Shown here piece by piece: positions 18,219 to 27,805 of a stretch of DNA of 64,000 nt. Below the pieces are notes generated by a model. That model ran no database searches. It had not been told where the DNA came from and saw only the letters and a program-made list of their open reading frames with translations. Each line of letters begins with the position of its first letter. Position 1 is the stretch's first letter. A program made the translations under genes and the position numbers. The stretch comes from Methylobacterium sp. BTF04 (GTDB lineage Bacteria > Pseudomonadota > Alphaproteobacteria > Rhizobiales > Beijerinckiaceae), in the NCBI RefSeq assembly GCF_010692745.1, contig NZ_JAAHTB010000019.1, positions 1-64,000 of the forward strand, in the 5' to 3' direction.

Positions 18219-19514
18219 ATGGCCACCGAGACCAAGCCCCTCAACTTCGCGACCCAGGCCGTCCATGCCGGTGCCGCGCCCGATCCGGCCACCGGAGCAC
18301 GGATCCAGCCGATCTACTTCACGAACGGCTTCGTGTTCGATTCGACGGAGCAGGCGGCGGACATCTTCGCCATGCGCCGCACTGGATTCTCGTATTCGCG
18401 CGGCTCGAACCCCACCGTGGCCGCGCTGGAGCGCCGGGTCGCCGCACTGGAGGGGGCCAAGTCCGCCGTCGCCGTCGCGTCCGGACAATCCGCCCTGCTC
18501 CTGGTGCTCATGACGCTCATGCAGAGCGGCGACGCCTATGTCGCCTCCTCGCGGCTGTTCGGCGGTTCTCTCGGCCTGATGAACCGCCTCAGCGGGCGCT
18601 ACGATCTCAAGCCGCAATTCACCAAGGGGCAGAGCCCGGCGGATTTCGAGGCGCAGATCACGCCCGAGACCAAGGCGATCGTCTGCGAATCCATCGTCAA
18701 TCCGTGCGCCATGGTGATGGACCTGGAGGGCATCGCCGCAGTCGCGCGGCGTCACAACCTGCCCCTCGTGGTCGACAACACCCTGGCGTCGCCGGCGCTG
18801 ATCCGGCCGATCGAGTACGGCGCCGATATCGTCATCCACTCGACCTCGAAGTTCCTGGGCGGCTCCGGCCAGACCATCGGTGGCATCATCTGCGATGCCG
18901 GCCGCTTCGACTGGAAGGCCTCGGGCGACCGCTACAACCTCATCACCGGCGAATGGCCCGATTACCCGGGCCTGAACATCGCCGAGCGTTTCCCGGATTT
19001 CAGCTTCGCGGTGGCGTGCCGCCTGTTCGGTCTGCGCGATCTCGGCCCCGGCCTGTCGCCGATGAACGCCTTCCTGACTCTCACCGGTATCGAGACGTTG
19101 CCGCTCCGGATGGCGCGCCATTGCTCCAATGCGAAGGCCGTGGCCGCCTTCCTCAAGGATCACCCCGCCGTGGCCTGGGTGAGCTACCCGGCCTTGCCCG
19201 GCCAGGAGGGTGAGGCCCTGGCCGCGCGCTACGCACCCGACGGGCCGGGCTCGATCTTCACCTTCGCGTTCAAGGGCGGCGAGCAGGCGGCGCTCAAGTT
19301 CATCACCAGCCTCGAACTCGTGTCGCATCTGGTGAATATCGGCGAGATCAAGTCGCTGGTGATCCACCCCGCCACCACCACCCATCGGCAATTGCCGGAT
19401 GCGGACAAGGCGGCGGCCCTCGTCGGCCCCGAAACGGTGCGCCTCTCCATCGGCCTGGAGAACGTCGAGGACCTGATCGCCGATATCGACCAGGCGCTGG
19501 CCAAGGTCGCCTGA
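18219..19514 (+). CDS. O-acetyl/O-succinylhomoserine sulfhydrylase (paralogue 2)
   Basis: A PLP enzyme of 431 residues, parallel to the gene at 16233 but clearly diverged. Both share [18 protein letters not shown] openings and HPAxTTHRQL ends. PLP-Lys211 lies in HSTSKFLGGSG. It has the spacing of OAH sulfhydrylase but the RGSNPTVAALERRVA segment of MetZ-like proteins, so O-succinylhomoserine is a possible substrate. GGAAGG precedes the ATG, and the gap to the receiver gene is only 29 bases, so cotranscription is likely. Confidence 0.88.
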   Translation: MATETKPLNFATQAVHAGAAPDPATGARIQPIYFTNGFVFDSTEQAADIFAMRRTGFSYSRGSNPTVAALERRVAALEGAKSAVAVASGQSALLLVLMTLMQSGDAYVASSRLFGGSLGLMNRLSGRYDLKPQFTKGQSPADFEAQITPETKAIVCESIVNPCAMVMDLEGIAAVARRHNLPLVVDNTLASPALIRPIEYGADIVIHSTSKFLGGSGQTIGGIICDAGRFDWKASGDRYNLITGEWPDYPGLNIAERFPDFSFAVACRLFGLRDLGPGLSPMNAFLTLTGIETLPLRMARHCSNAKAVAAFLKDHPAVAWVSYPALPGQEGEALAARYAPDGPGSIFTFAFKGGEQAALKFITSLELVSHLVNIGEIKSLVIHPATTTHRQLPDADKAAALVGPETVRLSIGLENVEDLIADIDQALAKVA

Positions 19515-19527
19515 GACGGGGCTGCGA

Positions 19528-21864
19528 TCAGGCCTGGCGCCTGACGGCGTCGGCCTCCGCCCGGCTGGCGAGGTCGGGGCGGTTCTGCAGGAACCACGGC
19601 ACCCGGCTCTTCGGCATCGGCTTGCTGTAGAGGTATCCCTGCACGAAGGTGCAGCCCTCCCGTTCGAGGAACAGGGCCTGTGCCTCGGTCTCCACGCCTT
19701 CGGCGGTGACGTCGATGCGCAGACTGTGTCCAAGCTGGAGCACGGCGGCGACGATGGCCGCGTCGTTGGCATCGCGCTCGAGATCCCGCACGAAGCTGCG
19801 GTCGATCTTGATCTCGTCCACCGGGTATTGCTTCAGGTGGGTGAGCGAGGCGTAGCCCGTCCCGAAATCATCGAGCGCCACGCGTATACCGGCCGCATGC
19901 AAGGTGTCGAGGACGGGGCTGACGCGGTCGCCGTGTCCCCCGAGCAGAACGGTCTCGGTCACTTCGATGCCGATCCGATCCCGTGGCAGGCCGGCGCTGT
20001 CGAGGTCGGCGAGGAGGCGCTCGGCCAGGTCGCCTTGCGCGAACTGCGCCGACGAGAGGTTGAGGAAGACCCGGCCCGGATCGAGCCCGAGCGCGATCCA
20101 GCCGGCGACGTCGGCGAAGATCTTGCGCATCAGGCACTGGCCCACCGCCATACCGATCTCGGAATCGTCGAAGACCGTGGCGAAGGCCGCCGGGGCGAGG
20201 AGGCCACGGGTCGGGTGCTCCCAGCGCGCGAGCGCCTCGAACCCGACGACGGCGCCGGTCGCGAGGTTCACCTTGGGCTGGTAGAACGGGATCAGGCCGC
20301 CTTCGACCAGCGCCGAACGCATTTCGCGGGCGACGGTGACCCGATCCTCGATGCTCGCCCGCAATGCCGGAACGAACAGGGTCGCGCGGTTGCGGCCCGA
20401 CGCCTTGGCGGCATAGAGCGCGAGGTCGGCGTTGGTGAAGAGGTCGGTGGGATTGGCGGCATGCTCTGGATAGAGCGCGAGGCCGAGGCTCGCCCGGGGC
20501 GCCAGGATCCGGCCGGCCACCGGCATGGTGGGGCTCAACGCGGCGAGGATGTTGGCCGCCAGATCGTGGATGCACCGGGGGCGCGCGTCCCGACCGCCGG
20601 AGGGGGCGATGATCACGAACTCATCGCCACCGAGACGGGCCACGAGATCGCCCGGCGCCACGGCACCGCTCAGGCGCTGGCCGACTTCCTTGAGCAAGGT
20701 GTCGCCGGCTTCGTGACCGAGGGTGTCGTTGACCTCCTTGAACGCATCGAGGTCCAGGATGATCAGCCCGACCTGTCCTTGCGTCGCCTCGGCCGAGGCC
20801 AGGACGGTGTCGAGGGTCGCCTGGAACAGCGCCCGGTTGGGCAGGCCGGTGAGGACGTCGTGGTTCGCCGTGACCCGGATGCGCTCCTCGACCGCCTTGC
20901 GGCTCGTGATGTCGACGAGGCTGGAGATGATGCACGGAACCCCGTAGGCGTTCACGGCCTCCACCGACAGGAGGATGTCGCGCCGGTCGCCCCCGATGGT
21001 GTTGACTCCGAGCTCCAGGTCGCGGGCCGACCCGCGCTCGTTCAGCAGCGCCTGGATGAGGCGGAGATCGTTCGGGTCGACGAGATCGCGGGTGCGGTAG
21101 CTGGTCAGGCTGGCCCCCCGTGGAACGCCGAAGAACGTGGTGCCGGCATCGTTGGTGGCGACGATCTGGCCGTCAGACTGGCGGGACACGACGATCGGAA
21201 CCGGCACGGCCTTGAACATCGTCTCGAACAGCAGGCGGCTCGCGGCGAGCTCGTCGTTGGCGCGGCGCTCGGCCTGTGTCGCCGTCCATTCGAGCCGCCT
21301 GAGGCGGTTCGAGCGCATGACGAACAGCAGGACGGCGATGTTGGAGACGCCGACGGCCAGAACCAGGCCGATCGCGGTGGAGGGCAGAGGCGGCGGCAGC
21401 AGGTAGACCGCCAGCAACGTGATCGCGCAGGCATTGCCGCAGATCATCGTCCAGAGAAAGCGCGTCGGCAGGGCCAGCATGAACACGGCCGGCAGCATCA
21501 GGGCGACGAACAGCGCAAGGTCGGAATGGGTCGAGCACAGGAAAGCCACGGCGAGCCCGGTGGCGATCTCCCACGCGATCATGGCCCGTTGCAGGGTCGG
21601 GAAGTCGGTCGCTCGCGCTGCAGCCCAGAGGCACCATGCCGAGGCCACCACCACGCACAGCCGCGCCGTCACCGCCACGGCGAAGTGGGGCGTTCCGTAA
21701 AAGCGCCAGTCGCTCAGCAGGAAGAGGCCGTTGAGAACGACCGATACGACGAGGATCAGCCGGACATGCCGAATCGTTTCCGGAAGGCGCTCGGCCCGGA
21801 AGGCCGCTTCGCGTTCGGGAGAGGCGTACTCTCCACCGATGGAGGTGAGGCGATGAATGGGCAT
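19528..21864 (-). CDS. Membrane GGDEF-EAL protein with PAS domain
   Basis: A cyclic-di-GMP enzyme of 778 residues. Residues 30-185 hold about six hydrophobic helices, a MASE-like sensor, followed by a PAS domain (about 210-325). GGDEF is intact at 412-416, but the RxxD inhibitory site is not (APGD). EAL is intact at 543-545, and DDFGTGYASL and AEGVETEAQ supply metal-binding residues, so phosphodiesterase activity is likely and cyclase activity possible. It converges on the second sulfhydrylase with 13 bases between stops. Confidence 0.93.
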   Translation of the reverse strand: MPIHRLTSIGGEYASPEREAAFRAERLPETIRHVRLILVVSVVLNGLFLLSDWRFYGTPHFAVAVTARLCVVVASAWCLWAAARATDFPTLQRAMIAWEIATGLAVAFLCSTHSDLALFVALMLPAVFMLALPTRFLWTMICGNACAITLLAVYLLPPPLPSTAIGLVLAVGVSNIAVLLFVMRSNRLRRLEWTATQAERRANDELAASRLLFETMFKAVPVPIVVSRQSDGQIVATNDAGTTFFGVPRGASLTSYRTRDLVDPNDLRLIQALLNERGSARDLELGVNTIGGDRRDILLSVEAVNAYGVPCIISSLVDITSRKAVEERIRVTANHDVLTGLPNRALFQATLDTVLASAEATQGQVGLIILDLDAFKEVNDTLGHEAGDTLLKEVGQRLSGAVAPGDLVARLGGDEFVIIAPSGGRDARPRCIHDLAANILAALSPTMPVAGRILAPRASLGLALYPEHAANPTDLFTNADLALYAAKASGRNRATLFVPALRASIEDRVTVAREMRSALVEGGLIPFYQPKVNLATGAVVGFEALARWEHPTRGLLAPAAFATVFDDSEIGMAVGQCLMRKIFADVAGWIALGLDPGRVFLNLSSAQFAQGDLAERLLADLDSAGLPRDRIGIEVTETVLLGGHGDRVSPVLDTLHAAGIRVALDDFGTGYASLTHLKQYPVDEIKIDRSFVRDLERDANDAAIVAAVLQLGHSLRIDVTAEGVETEAQALFLEREGCTFVQGYLYSKPMPKSRVPWFLQNRPDLASRAEADAVRRQA

Positions 21865-22075
21865 GTCGGATCAGCGTGGCAGGCAATCGTAGCACTAGCG
21901 TTAAGGTGTGCTGCTTTGTCGCCCCGACACGAGATCCCTGGGATTCTCTGATGGTACGGATCTCGGCTTTTCAAAAACACTGCGCGAGGCTTTGCGGGAA
22001 AGTCTCGCCCTACCTCAATCGATAGCTGTATCGGTCGGCGTTCGTGCGATCCGATCGCAACGGTCCCACCCACAA

Positions 22076-22106
22076 CCTCATCCTGAGGCGGCTCCTCAGG
22101 ATAAGG
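22076..22106. repeat. Palindromic repeat or bidirectional terminator
   Basis: CCTCATCCTGAGG (22076-22088) and CCTCAGGATAAGG (22094-22106) pair with one mismatch around a 5-base loop. Hairpins built on CCTCATCCTGAGG recur widely between genes in alphaproteobacteria. Here it lies just past the trmJ stop. Confidence 0.6.
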
Positions 22107-22149
22107 TAGGGGGTCGAGCACACTCCGATCGGATCACGCGAAAAGCGTC

Positions 22150-22878
22150 TCAGTCGGTGCGTGCACGCGGCCCGGTCAGGGCGCGCAAGGCGCCGCGGAG
22201 TGTGCGGACGTCCTGCTCGGTCATTTCCATGCGGTGGAGCATGTCGCGCATGTTGCGGGCGATGATGTCGCGCTTTTCGGGCGGGTAGAAGCCGGCCGTC
22301 GCAAGCCCGTCTTCTAGGCTGCCGATCAGCGATGCCATTGCTTCGCGGGTCGCTGGTGGCGACAGCATTTCGCCGCTGAACGGCAGGTGCGCGAGGCCCG
22401 CCGCCTTGCGCCACTCGTAGCCCATGAGCAGCACCCCTTGCGCGAGATTCAGCGAGGAGAAGGCAGGATCCACCGGGAAGGTGACGATGGCATCGGCCAG
22501 CGAGACCTCGTCGTTGCTCAAGCCGACGCGTTCGCGCCCGAACACGATCCCCACCCGCTGCCCGACGCGCGCGACGATCTGCGTCATCGCCGCATCGGGG
22601 GCGAGGACCCGCTTCATCTGGCCGCGTTCGCGCGCGGTGGTCGCCAGGAGGTAGTTCAGATCGGCGATGGCCTCCGGAACGGTGGCGTAGACGCTGGCCG
22701 CATCGAGCACGTGAGTGGCGCCAGAGGCTGCCTCACGCACACCCTTCTTCGGCCAACCATTCTTGGGGGCGACGAGGCGAAGCTCGGACAGGCCGAAATT
22801 CGCCATGGCGCGCGCCGTCATGCCGATATTCTCGGCCAGTTGCGGTTCGACCAGGATGACGACGGGCGCGGTCGGCAT
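22150..22878 (-). CDS. trmJ: tRNA (cytidine/uridine-2'-O-)-methyltransferase TrmJ
   Basis: A SPOUT-class methyltransferase placing the 2'-O-methyl at tRNA position 32 with SAM. 242 residues. The first strand and helix are VVILVEPQLAENIGMTARA. The knot region has GIVFGRERVGLSNDEV and SSLNLAQGVLLMGYE, which form the SAM pocket. The C-terminal helices match TrmJ rather than the smaller TrmL. It begins five bases after the stop of the upstream Fae-like gene, so the two are probably one transcript. Confidence 0.88.
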   Translation of the reverse strand: MPTAPVVILVEPQLAENIGMTARAMANFGLSELRLVAPKNGWPKKGVREAASGATHVLDAASVYATVPEAIADLNYLLATTARERGQMKRVLAPDAAMTQIVARVGQRVGIVFGRERVGLSNDEVSLADAIVTFPVDPAFSSLNLAQGVLLMGYEWRKAAGLAHLPFSGEMLSPPATREAMASLIGSLEDGLATAGFYPPEKRDIIARNMRDMLHRMEMTEQDVRTLRGALRALTGPRARTD

Positions 22879-22883
22879 CGGCG

Positions 22884-23432
22884 CTAGATCTTACCGTCCA
22901 GGCCCATCTGGTAGTATTTGTGGATGATCTTGTCCTGGTTCTCCAGGAGCCAGTCGATGGACGGCTCGTTGGCCATCGCCTTGCGGATCGCTTCGGTCAT
23001 GCCCTTGCGCTGGATCTCGAACAACGCCTTGTGATCCACCGTCTCGGCCGCGATCACGCCGGGGCTCAGCCAGACCGAGCAGATGATGCCGAGATCGTTG
23101 GCCTTCTCCTTCGGGATGTAGCCGAGGCGCACCGCATCGAGCACGCCGTTGGCGATGGCGAACTGCACCGTGCCCATCAGGATCGAGGTGTATTTCGAGG
23201 TCTCGACGCTGACCTTGGAAACGCACAGCGTCACCGGGCGCACCATGATGTCGGTGTTGAGCAGGGCGAAGACGCGGCTATGGCCGACGACCTGATCGCC
23301 GGTGAGGGTCGCCAGCGCCGTGCCCACCGGGCCGTCGAGCTCGCCGATGATGACTTCCGGCTCGGCCGCCGTGTTGGGCGGGCCGCCCGCGACGAGGGCC
23401 TCGCCGGCCCGCAGGATGATGCGTTCGCTCAT
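22884..23432 (-). CDS. Formaldehyde-activating enzyme (Fae) homologue
   Basis: True Fae condenses formaldehyde with tetrahydromethanopterin in methylotrophs. This 182-residue relative has the frame of the family: the AGEALVAGG opening, EVIIGELDGPVGTAL, VRPVTLCVSKV and a C-terminal helix. The catalytic His17 of Fae, in the segment before the IIG strand, is absent here (NTAAEPEVIIG), so it may not do the classical reaction. Such divergent copies (Fae2/Fae3-like) are known in Methylobacterium. The long tail beginning WLLENQDKII differs from Fae. Cotranscribed with trmJ. Confidence 0.75.
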   Translation of the reverse strand: MSERIILRAGEALVAGGPPNTAAEPEVIIGELDGPVGTALATLTGDQVVGHSRVFALLNTDIMVRPVTLCVSKVSVETSKYTSILMGTVQFAIANGVLDAVRLGYIPKEKANDLGIICSVWLSPGVIAAETVDHKALFEIQRKGMTEAIRKAMANEPSIDWLLENQDKIIHKYYQMGLDGKI

Positions 23433-23779
23433 GGTCGATCCTCGACTGAACCACCGTACCGGTAGCGCTGCGCAGATTCCCGGTGGATCGCCGAATGTCC
23501 AGCCCCAGCGCGACGGTATGATGCCAGACGCGATCGTGGCTCCCAGCGTGCGGGTCAGAGGACGAGGGTGACCGGCGCAAGTCTCACCGATGCGTGTAAT
23601 GCGCCCTTAACCGGTGGGATTCTATGATTTCTAGAGATGAACCGTGCTGCGGTCTTTGTTTTTTCGAGTTTGTATTCAATTGGACGTTGAACCATAAACA
23701 ATTGTCTGGAATCGACAAGCACAATAAAAAAACCCCAAAAATCTATGTGGCGCATGATTTGGTGATATCAGAGAACGAC
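23433..23779. other. Intergenic, AT-rich leader of the Tad-like genes
   Basis: Separates the divergent Fae-like gene from the Tad-type genes. 23620-23770 is AT-rich with A-runs (ACAATAAAAAAACCCC at about 23721-23736), suggesting a promoter or silencer-bound region. No gene is supported. Confidence 0.4.
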
Positions 23780-24340
23780 ATGTCGCGGTTCTATAAATCA
23801 AAATCTGGCTCCACCGCAGTCGAGTTCGCGCTTGTCGTACCGTTGCTGATTTTGCTTATGATAGAAATCCTGCAAGGCGGTCTTTATATCATTTGCAGTG
23901 CAGCCATCGAGAAAGCGACGGCCGATGCCGGTCGGAGTGTCATGCTCGGTGCTTTGACCAGCGCGTCCGCCACGTCCTCGGGCTTCCGCAAGACGATGGT
24001 GTGCGGAAACCTGATCGCCGGTTTGTCGTGCGACAACGTCGTGACGAGCCTCCAGGGGACCACCCTGAGCGGGAGCGGCACCGGCTACAGCGCCTTCATC
24101 AATGCGACCGAGAGCGCTTTGATTCCCGTGACGATGGACAACAGCACGGCCAGTTATTGCACGGGCGCTCCCGGGACCTACGAATATCTGCAGGTCTTCT
24201 ATGCGGTGCCGATCTTCAGCCCGATCTGGAAAGCGCTGGGCGCCTCGACTTGGAATGGCAACACGGTGGCCTTCGCACGGGCGGCGGCGGCATTCCGGAA
24301 CGAGCCCTTCACGTCCGCCAGCGTCACGTCGGGATGCTGA
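23780..24340 (+). CDS. TadE-type pseudopilin-like protein
   Basis: 186 residues. The N-terminus KSGSTAVEFALVVPLLILLM is the TadE/TadF pattern: a short basic leader, then a Glu five residues into a hydrophobic helix. In Tad systems these pseudopilins assemble the Flp pilus. The rest is predicted extracytoplasmic, with three Cys that could form disulfides. It is the first of three tightly spaced genes. Upstream codons in frame look non-coding, so I start at 23780. Confidence 0.8.
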   Translation: MSRFYKSKSGSTAVEFALVVPLLILLMIEILQGGLYIICSAAIEKATADAGRSVMLGALTSASATSSGFRKTMVCGNLIAGLSCDNVVTSLQGTTLSGSGTGYSAFINATESALIPVTMDNSTASYCTGAPGTYEYLQVFYAVPIFSPIWKALGASTWNGNTVAFARAAAAFRNEPFTSASVTSGC

Positions 24341-24347
24341 GGCGATC

Positions 24348-25004
24348 ATGACGCTCCCCGGCCGACTTCGCTTTCGCCAAGACCAGAGCGGACTCGCGAT
24401 CATCGAGTTCGCGTTGATCCTTCCGATCCTAATTCTGCTCTCGGTCGTGGCCTTCGACTTCTCCCGCTACATCTTATACTTGCGGAAAGTGGCGCTCGCC
24501 TCCAGCACGATGGCCGAGCTGATCGCTCGCAACGATACCGGGAAGATCTCGCAGGCGGATATTCTCGCGTTTTCGCGCGCCCAGTTGGTGATCTTTCCGG
24601 AGGCGATGCAATCGGCACGCGGACAAGGGAAATCCGTGTGGGACATCACCAAGTGGTCTCTCTCCGGGGTCCAGTTCAAGACCACGGCGAATTGCACCAG
24701 CAATTGTACCTACACACCCTATGTGGCCTGGAGCTCGGGGAAGGGTCGGCCATGCGCCGTTCCGCTCTTGGCGGCTGCGGATACCGACCCGCCGGCACCC
24801 ACGACCTTGCCGACCGATACGTTCGGACCGAATTTCCTGATCGTTGCCGACGTGGTCTTCACCTATACGCCGGTCGTCGCGCAATCGATCATCGGCACCG
24901 TCAATATCGCGAAATCGTTCTACGTGCCGCCCCGCTACGTTTCGGCGATCGCGTTCGATACCAGCGCCGGAAGCACCTCGGCCTGGGCGTGCACGGTGCC
25001 ATGA
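24348..25004 (+). CDS. TadE/TadG-type pseudopilin-like protein
   Basis: 218 residues opening RFRQDQSGLAIIEFALILPIL, again the TadE signature with Glu after the leader. A longer outer domain follows, with paired Cys (NCTSNCTY) and a proline-rich middle. It begins seven bases after the preceding stop. It is likely exported with its neighbours as a minor pilin or envelope protein. Confidence 0.8.
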   Translation: MTLPGRLRFRQDQSGLAIIEFALILPILILLSVVAFDFSRYILYLRKVALASSTMAELIARNDTGKISQADILAFSRAQLVIFPEAMQSARGQGKSVWDITKWSLSGVQFKTTANCTSNCTYTPYVAWSSGKGRPCAVPLLAAADTDPPAPTTLPTDTFGPNFLIVADVVFTYTPVVAQSIIGTVNIAKSFYVPPRYVSAIAFDTSAGSTSAWACTVP

Positions 25005-25059
25005 CCTTTCCACGCATGCCTATTTTGCCCGTCACATCTTGCCTACGAGGTTGTCGGCC

Positions 25060-26406
25060 ATGAGAACCAGTCTGCGCCGGTTGGCCGGTCGCTTTCCACG
25101 GCTGCCTGGACTGCGAAACGATCGCGGCGGAAACGTCCTGGTCATCTTCGCGCTCGCCGCGGTTCCGCTGATCGGGATCGTCGGCGTCGGGATCGAATAC
25201 ATCCGCGGCATCAGCTACCGCGCGCGCTTCGACAAGGCCGCCGATGCGGCGACGATCACCGCCATCACCACGGCGCGCGACTACATCTCGACCAACCCGA
25301 AGAACGAGGCCGATCCGACGCAATCGGCCACCGCCCTGGCGGTCACCCGTGGTCTGGCGGCCTTCCGGGCCAATGCCGGCTCGACCCTCGCCAGCGTGCC
25401 GCTGACACCGACCTTGACGGTGACCAGGACCGGCGGCGTGGTGACGGCCAATGCGACGTACAGCGCCAGCTACCCGTCGGCGTTCGGACGCGTGCTCAGC
25501 ATTGCATCGGACATGGCGATCTCCGGCAAGTCGGCGTCGAGCCTGACGCTGAGCAACTACACGGATTTCTACCTGCTCGTCGACACATCAGGCTCCATGG
25601 GCTTTCCGACCTCGCAGGCCGCGCAGGTGAGCTTCGCCAAGTTGAATCCCGATATGAAGGATAGCAACGGCAACAATTGCGCCTTCGCTTGCCATTTCTC
25701 GGGTTGGCAGGGCTACGGTCTTGCAAAGGCGAATGGCATCGAACTTCGCATCAAGACGGTGAGCAACGCCGTCCAGCAGCTGGTAGCGAAAGCAAAAACC
25801 CGACAGACCCTGATCAACCAGTATCGCATGGGCCTGTATCCGTTCGTGAGCTTCATGGAGACGGCGGTCGATGCGACCAACAATCTCGATGCGCTGACGA
25901 CGATCGATCTCGAGAACTACATGGATATCGGTAATTCGAGCGTTCCGCGTGGCAGCGGCGGAACGCACTATGAGAACCTTTTTCCCGCAATCAACGCCAA
26001 GGTCACGCGGATCGGCGACGGGTCGACTGCCGCTAAGCCTGTCCCGTTCGTCTTCCTGATCACGGATGGTATCGGCAACAATCAATATTGGTACAACAGC
26101 ACCGGCTGGACGGGATCGCAGGCCAAACTGCTCGACGCAACTTTGTGCAAGCCGCTCAAGGACAGGGGTATTACAATCTCGGTCCTGTATATTCCTTATG
26201 TCCCGTTGGCTTCGCCGTATAACACCAACGTCGGCTACGAGAATATCGTCGTGAATGGGCTGATCCCATCGGTCCCTCTGACACTGCAGAACTGTGCGTC
26301 TCCCGGTTTCTTCCAAACCGCGAGCACGGCGACGCAAATCGAGACCGCGCTCAACGCGATGTTCGACCAGGCCACGCGGCAGGCACGGCTGGTGGCGGCG
26401 CCCTGA
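25060..26406 (+). CDS. TadG-like protein with vWA domain
   Basis: 448 residues. The N-terminus NDRGGNVLVIFALAAVPLIG is the TadG anchor. After about 170 residues of stalk comes a von Willebrand factor A domain, with the metal site DTSGSMG near residue 174. Two Cys (CAFAC) may form a disulfide. TadG proteins with vWA domains have been tied to pilus base assembly or surface adhesion. No tadA, tadB, tadC, rcpA or flp is in the window, so these three genes are a separate minor-pilin cluster. Confidence 0.82.
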   Translation: MRTSLRRLAGRFPRLPGLRNDRGGNVLVIFALAAVPLIGIVGVGIEYIRGISYRARFDKAADAATITAITTARDYISTNPKNEADPTQSATALAVTRGLAAFRANAGSTLASVPLTPTLTVTRTGGVVTANATYSASYPSAFGRVLSIASDMAISGKSASSLTLSNYTDFYLLVDTSGSMGFPTSQAAQVSFAKLNPDMKDSNGNNCAFACHFSGWQGYGLAKANGIELRIKTVSNAVQQLVAKAKTRQTLINQYRMGLYPFVSFMETAVDATNNLDALTTIDLENYMDIGNSSVPRGSGGTHYENLFPAINAKVTRIGDGSTAAKPVPFVFLITDGIGNNQYWYNSTGWTGSQAKLLDATLCKPLKDRGITISVLYIPYVPLASPYNTNVGYENIVVNGLIPSVPLTLQNCASPGFFQTASTATQIETALNAMFDQATRQARLVAAP

Positions 26407-26546
26407 CACCCGACACCGTTTGTCATGCGGCCGATATGGGGGACCTTCTTTCGTCTTGGGACCACGCGGGGTAAGGACGGCGCCGGGATCGGCATCCGCC
26501 TTGCGTGGAGCCGTCCGAGATCCCAGCTCAAGAAGGTGCGCTGATC

Positions 26547-27758
26547 ATGGTGAAGATCAAGGTGGCTAAGCCCGTCGTCGAACTCGACGGCGACGAGATG
26601 ACCCGGATCATCTGGAGCGAGATCAAGAGCAAGCTGATCCACCCCTATCTCGACCTCGATCTCGACTACTACGATCTGGGCGTCGAACACCGCGACGCCA
26701 CCAACGACCGGGTCACCGTCGAGGCGGCCGAGGCGATCAAGCGCCATGGCGTCGGCGTGAAATGCGCCACCATCACCCCGGACGAGGCGCGGGTGAAGGA
26801 ATTCAATCTCAAGGAGATGTGGAAGTCGCCCAACGGCACCATCCGCAACATCCTCGGCGGCGTGATCTTCCGCGAGCCGATCATCTGCCGCAACGTGCCC
26901 CGCCTTGTGCCGGGTTGGACCCAGCCGATCGTGGTCGGCCGCCATGCCTACGGCGACCAGTACAAGGCCACCGACTTCAAGGTGCCCGGCAAGGGCCGGC
27001 TGACCATCAAGTTCGAGGGCGAGGACGGCACCGTCATCGAGAAGGAGGTCTTCAACTTCCCGTCTCCGGGCATCGCCCAGGCGATGTACAACCTCGACGA
27101 TTCGATCCGCGATTTCGCCCGGGCCTCGCTGAATTACGGCCTGAACCGCAAGTACCCGGTCTACCTGTCGACCAAGAACACCATCCTCAAGGCCTATGAC
27201 GGCCGGTTCAAGGATCTGTTCGAGGAGATCTATCAGGAGGAGTTCAAGGCCAAGTTCGTGGCCGCCGGCATCACCTACGAGCATCGTCTCATCGACGACA
27301 TGGTGGCCTCGGCCTTGAAGTGGTCGGGCGGCTACGTCTGGGCCTGCAAGAACTACGACGGCGACGTGCAGTCCGATACGGTGGCGCAGGGCTTCGGCTC
27401 GCTCGGCCTGATGACCTCGGTGCTGCTCACGCCCGATGGCCGGACCGTGGAGGCCGAGGCCGCGCACGGGACCGTGACGCGCCATTACCGCGAGCACCAG
27501 AAGGGCAAGGAGACCTCGACCAACTCCATCGCGTCGATCTTCGCATGGTCACGCGGTCTCGCTCACCGGGCCAAGCTCGACGACAACGCCGATCTGGCCA
27601 AGTTCGCCACCACCCTGGAGACGGTCTGCGTCGATACGGTGGAGGCCGGCTTCATGACCAAGGACCTCGCCCTCCTGGTGGGCCCGGACCAGAAGTGGCT
27701 CTCGACCACCGGCTTCCTCGACAAGGTCGATCAGCACCTCAAGACCGCGATGGCCTAA
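26547..27758 (+). CDS. icd: NADP-dependent isocitrate dehydrogenase
   Basis: A TCA-cycle enzyme oxidising isocitrate to 2-oxoglutarate. The 403 residues and the starting segment [16 protein letters not shown] mark the homodimeric, eukaryote-like type common in alphaproteobacteria, not the E. coli type. The substrate-binding segment is [12 protein letters not shown], and metal-binding Asp is in [20 protein letters not shown] binds NADP. The ATG at 26547 follows AAGG at the correct distance. A two-arm hairpin ends transcription. Confidence 0.96.
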   Translation: MVKIKVAKPVVELDGDEMTRIIWSEIKSKLIHPYLDLDLDYYDLGVEHRDATNDRVTVEAAEAIKRHGVGVKCATITPDEARVKEFNLKEMWKSPNGTIRNILGGVIFREPIICRNVPRLVPGWTQPIVVGRHAYGDQYKATDFKVPGKGRLTIKFEGEDGTVIEKEVFNFPSPGIAQAMYNLDDSIRDFARASLNYGLNRKYPVYLSTKNTILKAYDGRFKDLFEEIYQEEFKAKFVAAGITYEHRLIDDMVASALKWSGGYVWACKNYDGDVQSDTVAQGFGSLGLMTSVLLTPDGRTVEAEAAHGTVTRHYREHQKGKETSTNSIASIFAWSRGLAHRAKLDDNADLAKFATTLETVCVDTVEAGFMTKDLALLVGPDQKWLSTTGFLDKVDQHLKTAMA

Positions 27759-27766
27759 AAGGATTA

Positions 27767-27803
27767 GGACCGGTCTGTCCCGACGCGCGGGACGGCCGGT
27801 TCC
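27767..27803. terminator. Hairpin between icd and the convergent small gene
   Basis: GGACCGG/CCGGTTCC (one bulge) outside and GTCCCG/CGGGAC inside form a long GC-rich stem around ACGCG. It lies between two convergent stops and could serve both genes. There is no T-run. Confidence 0.45.
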
Positions 27804-27805
27804 GA

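Noticed and set aside
18132..19772. 546-codon minus-strand frame
   Set aside because: Antisense to the second sulfhydrylase, low-complexity composition, no motif.
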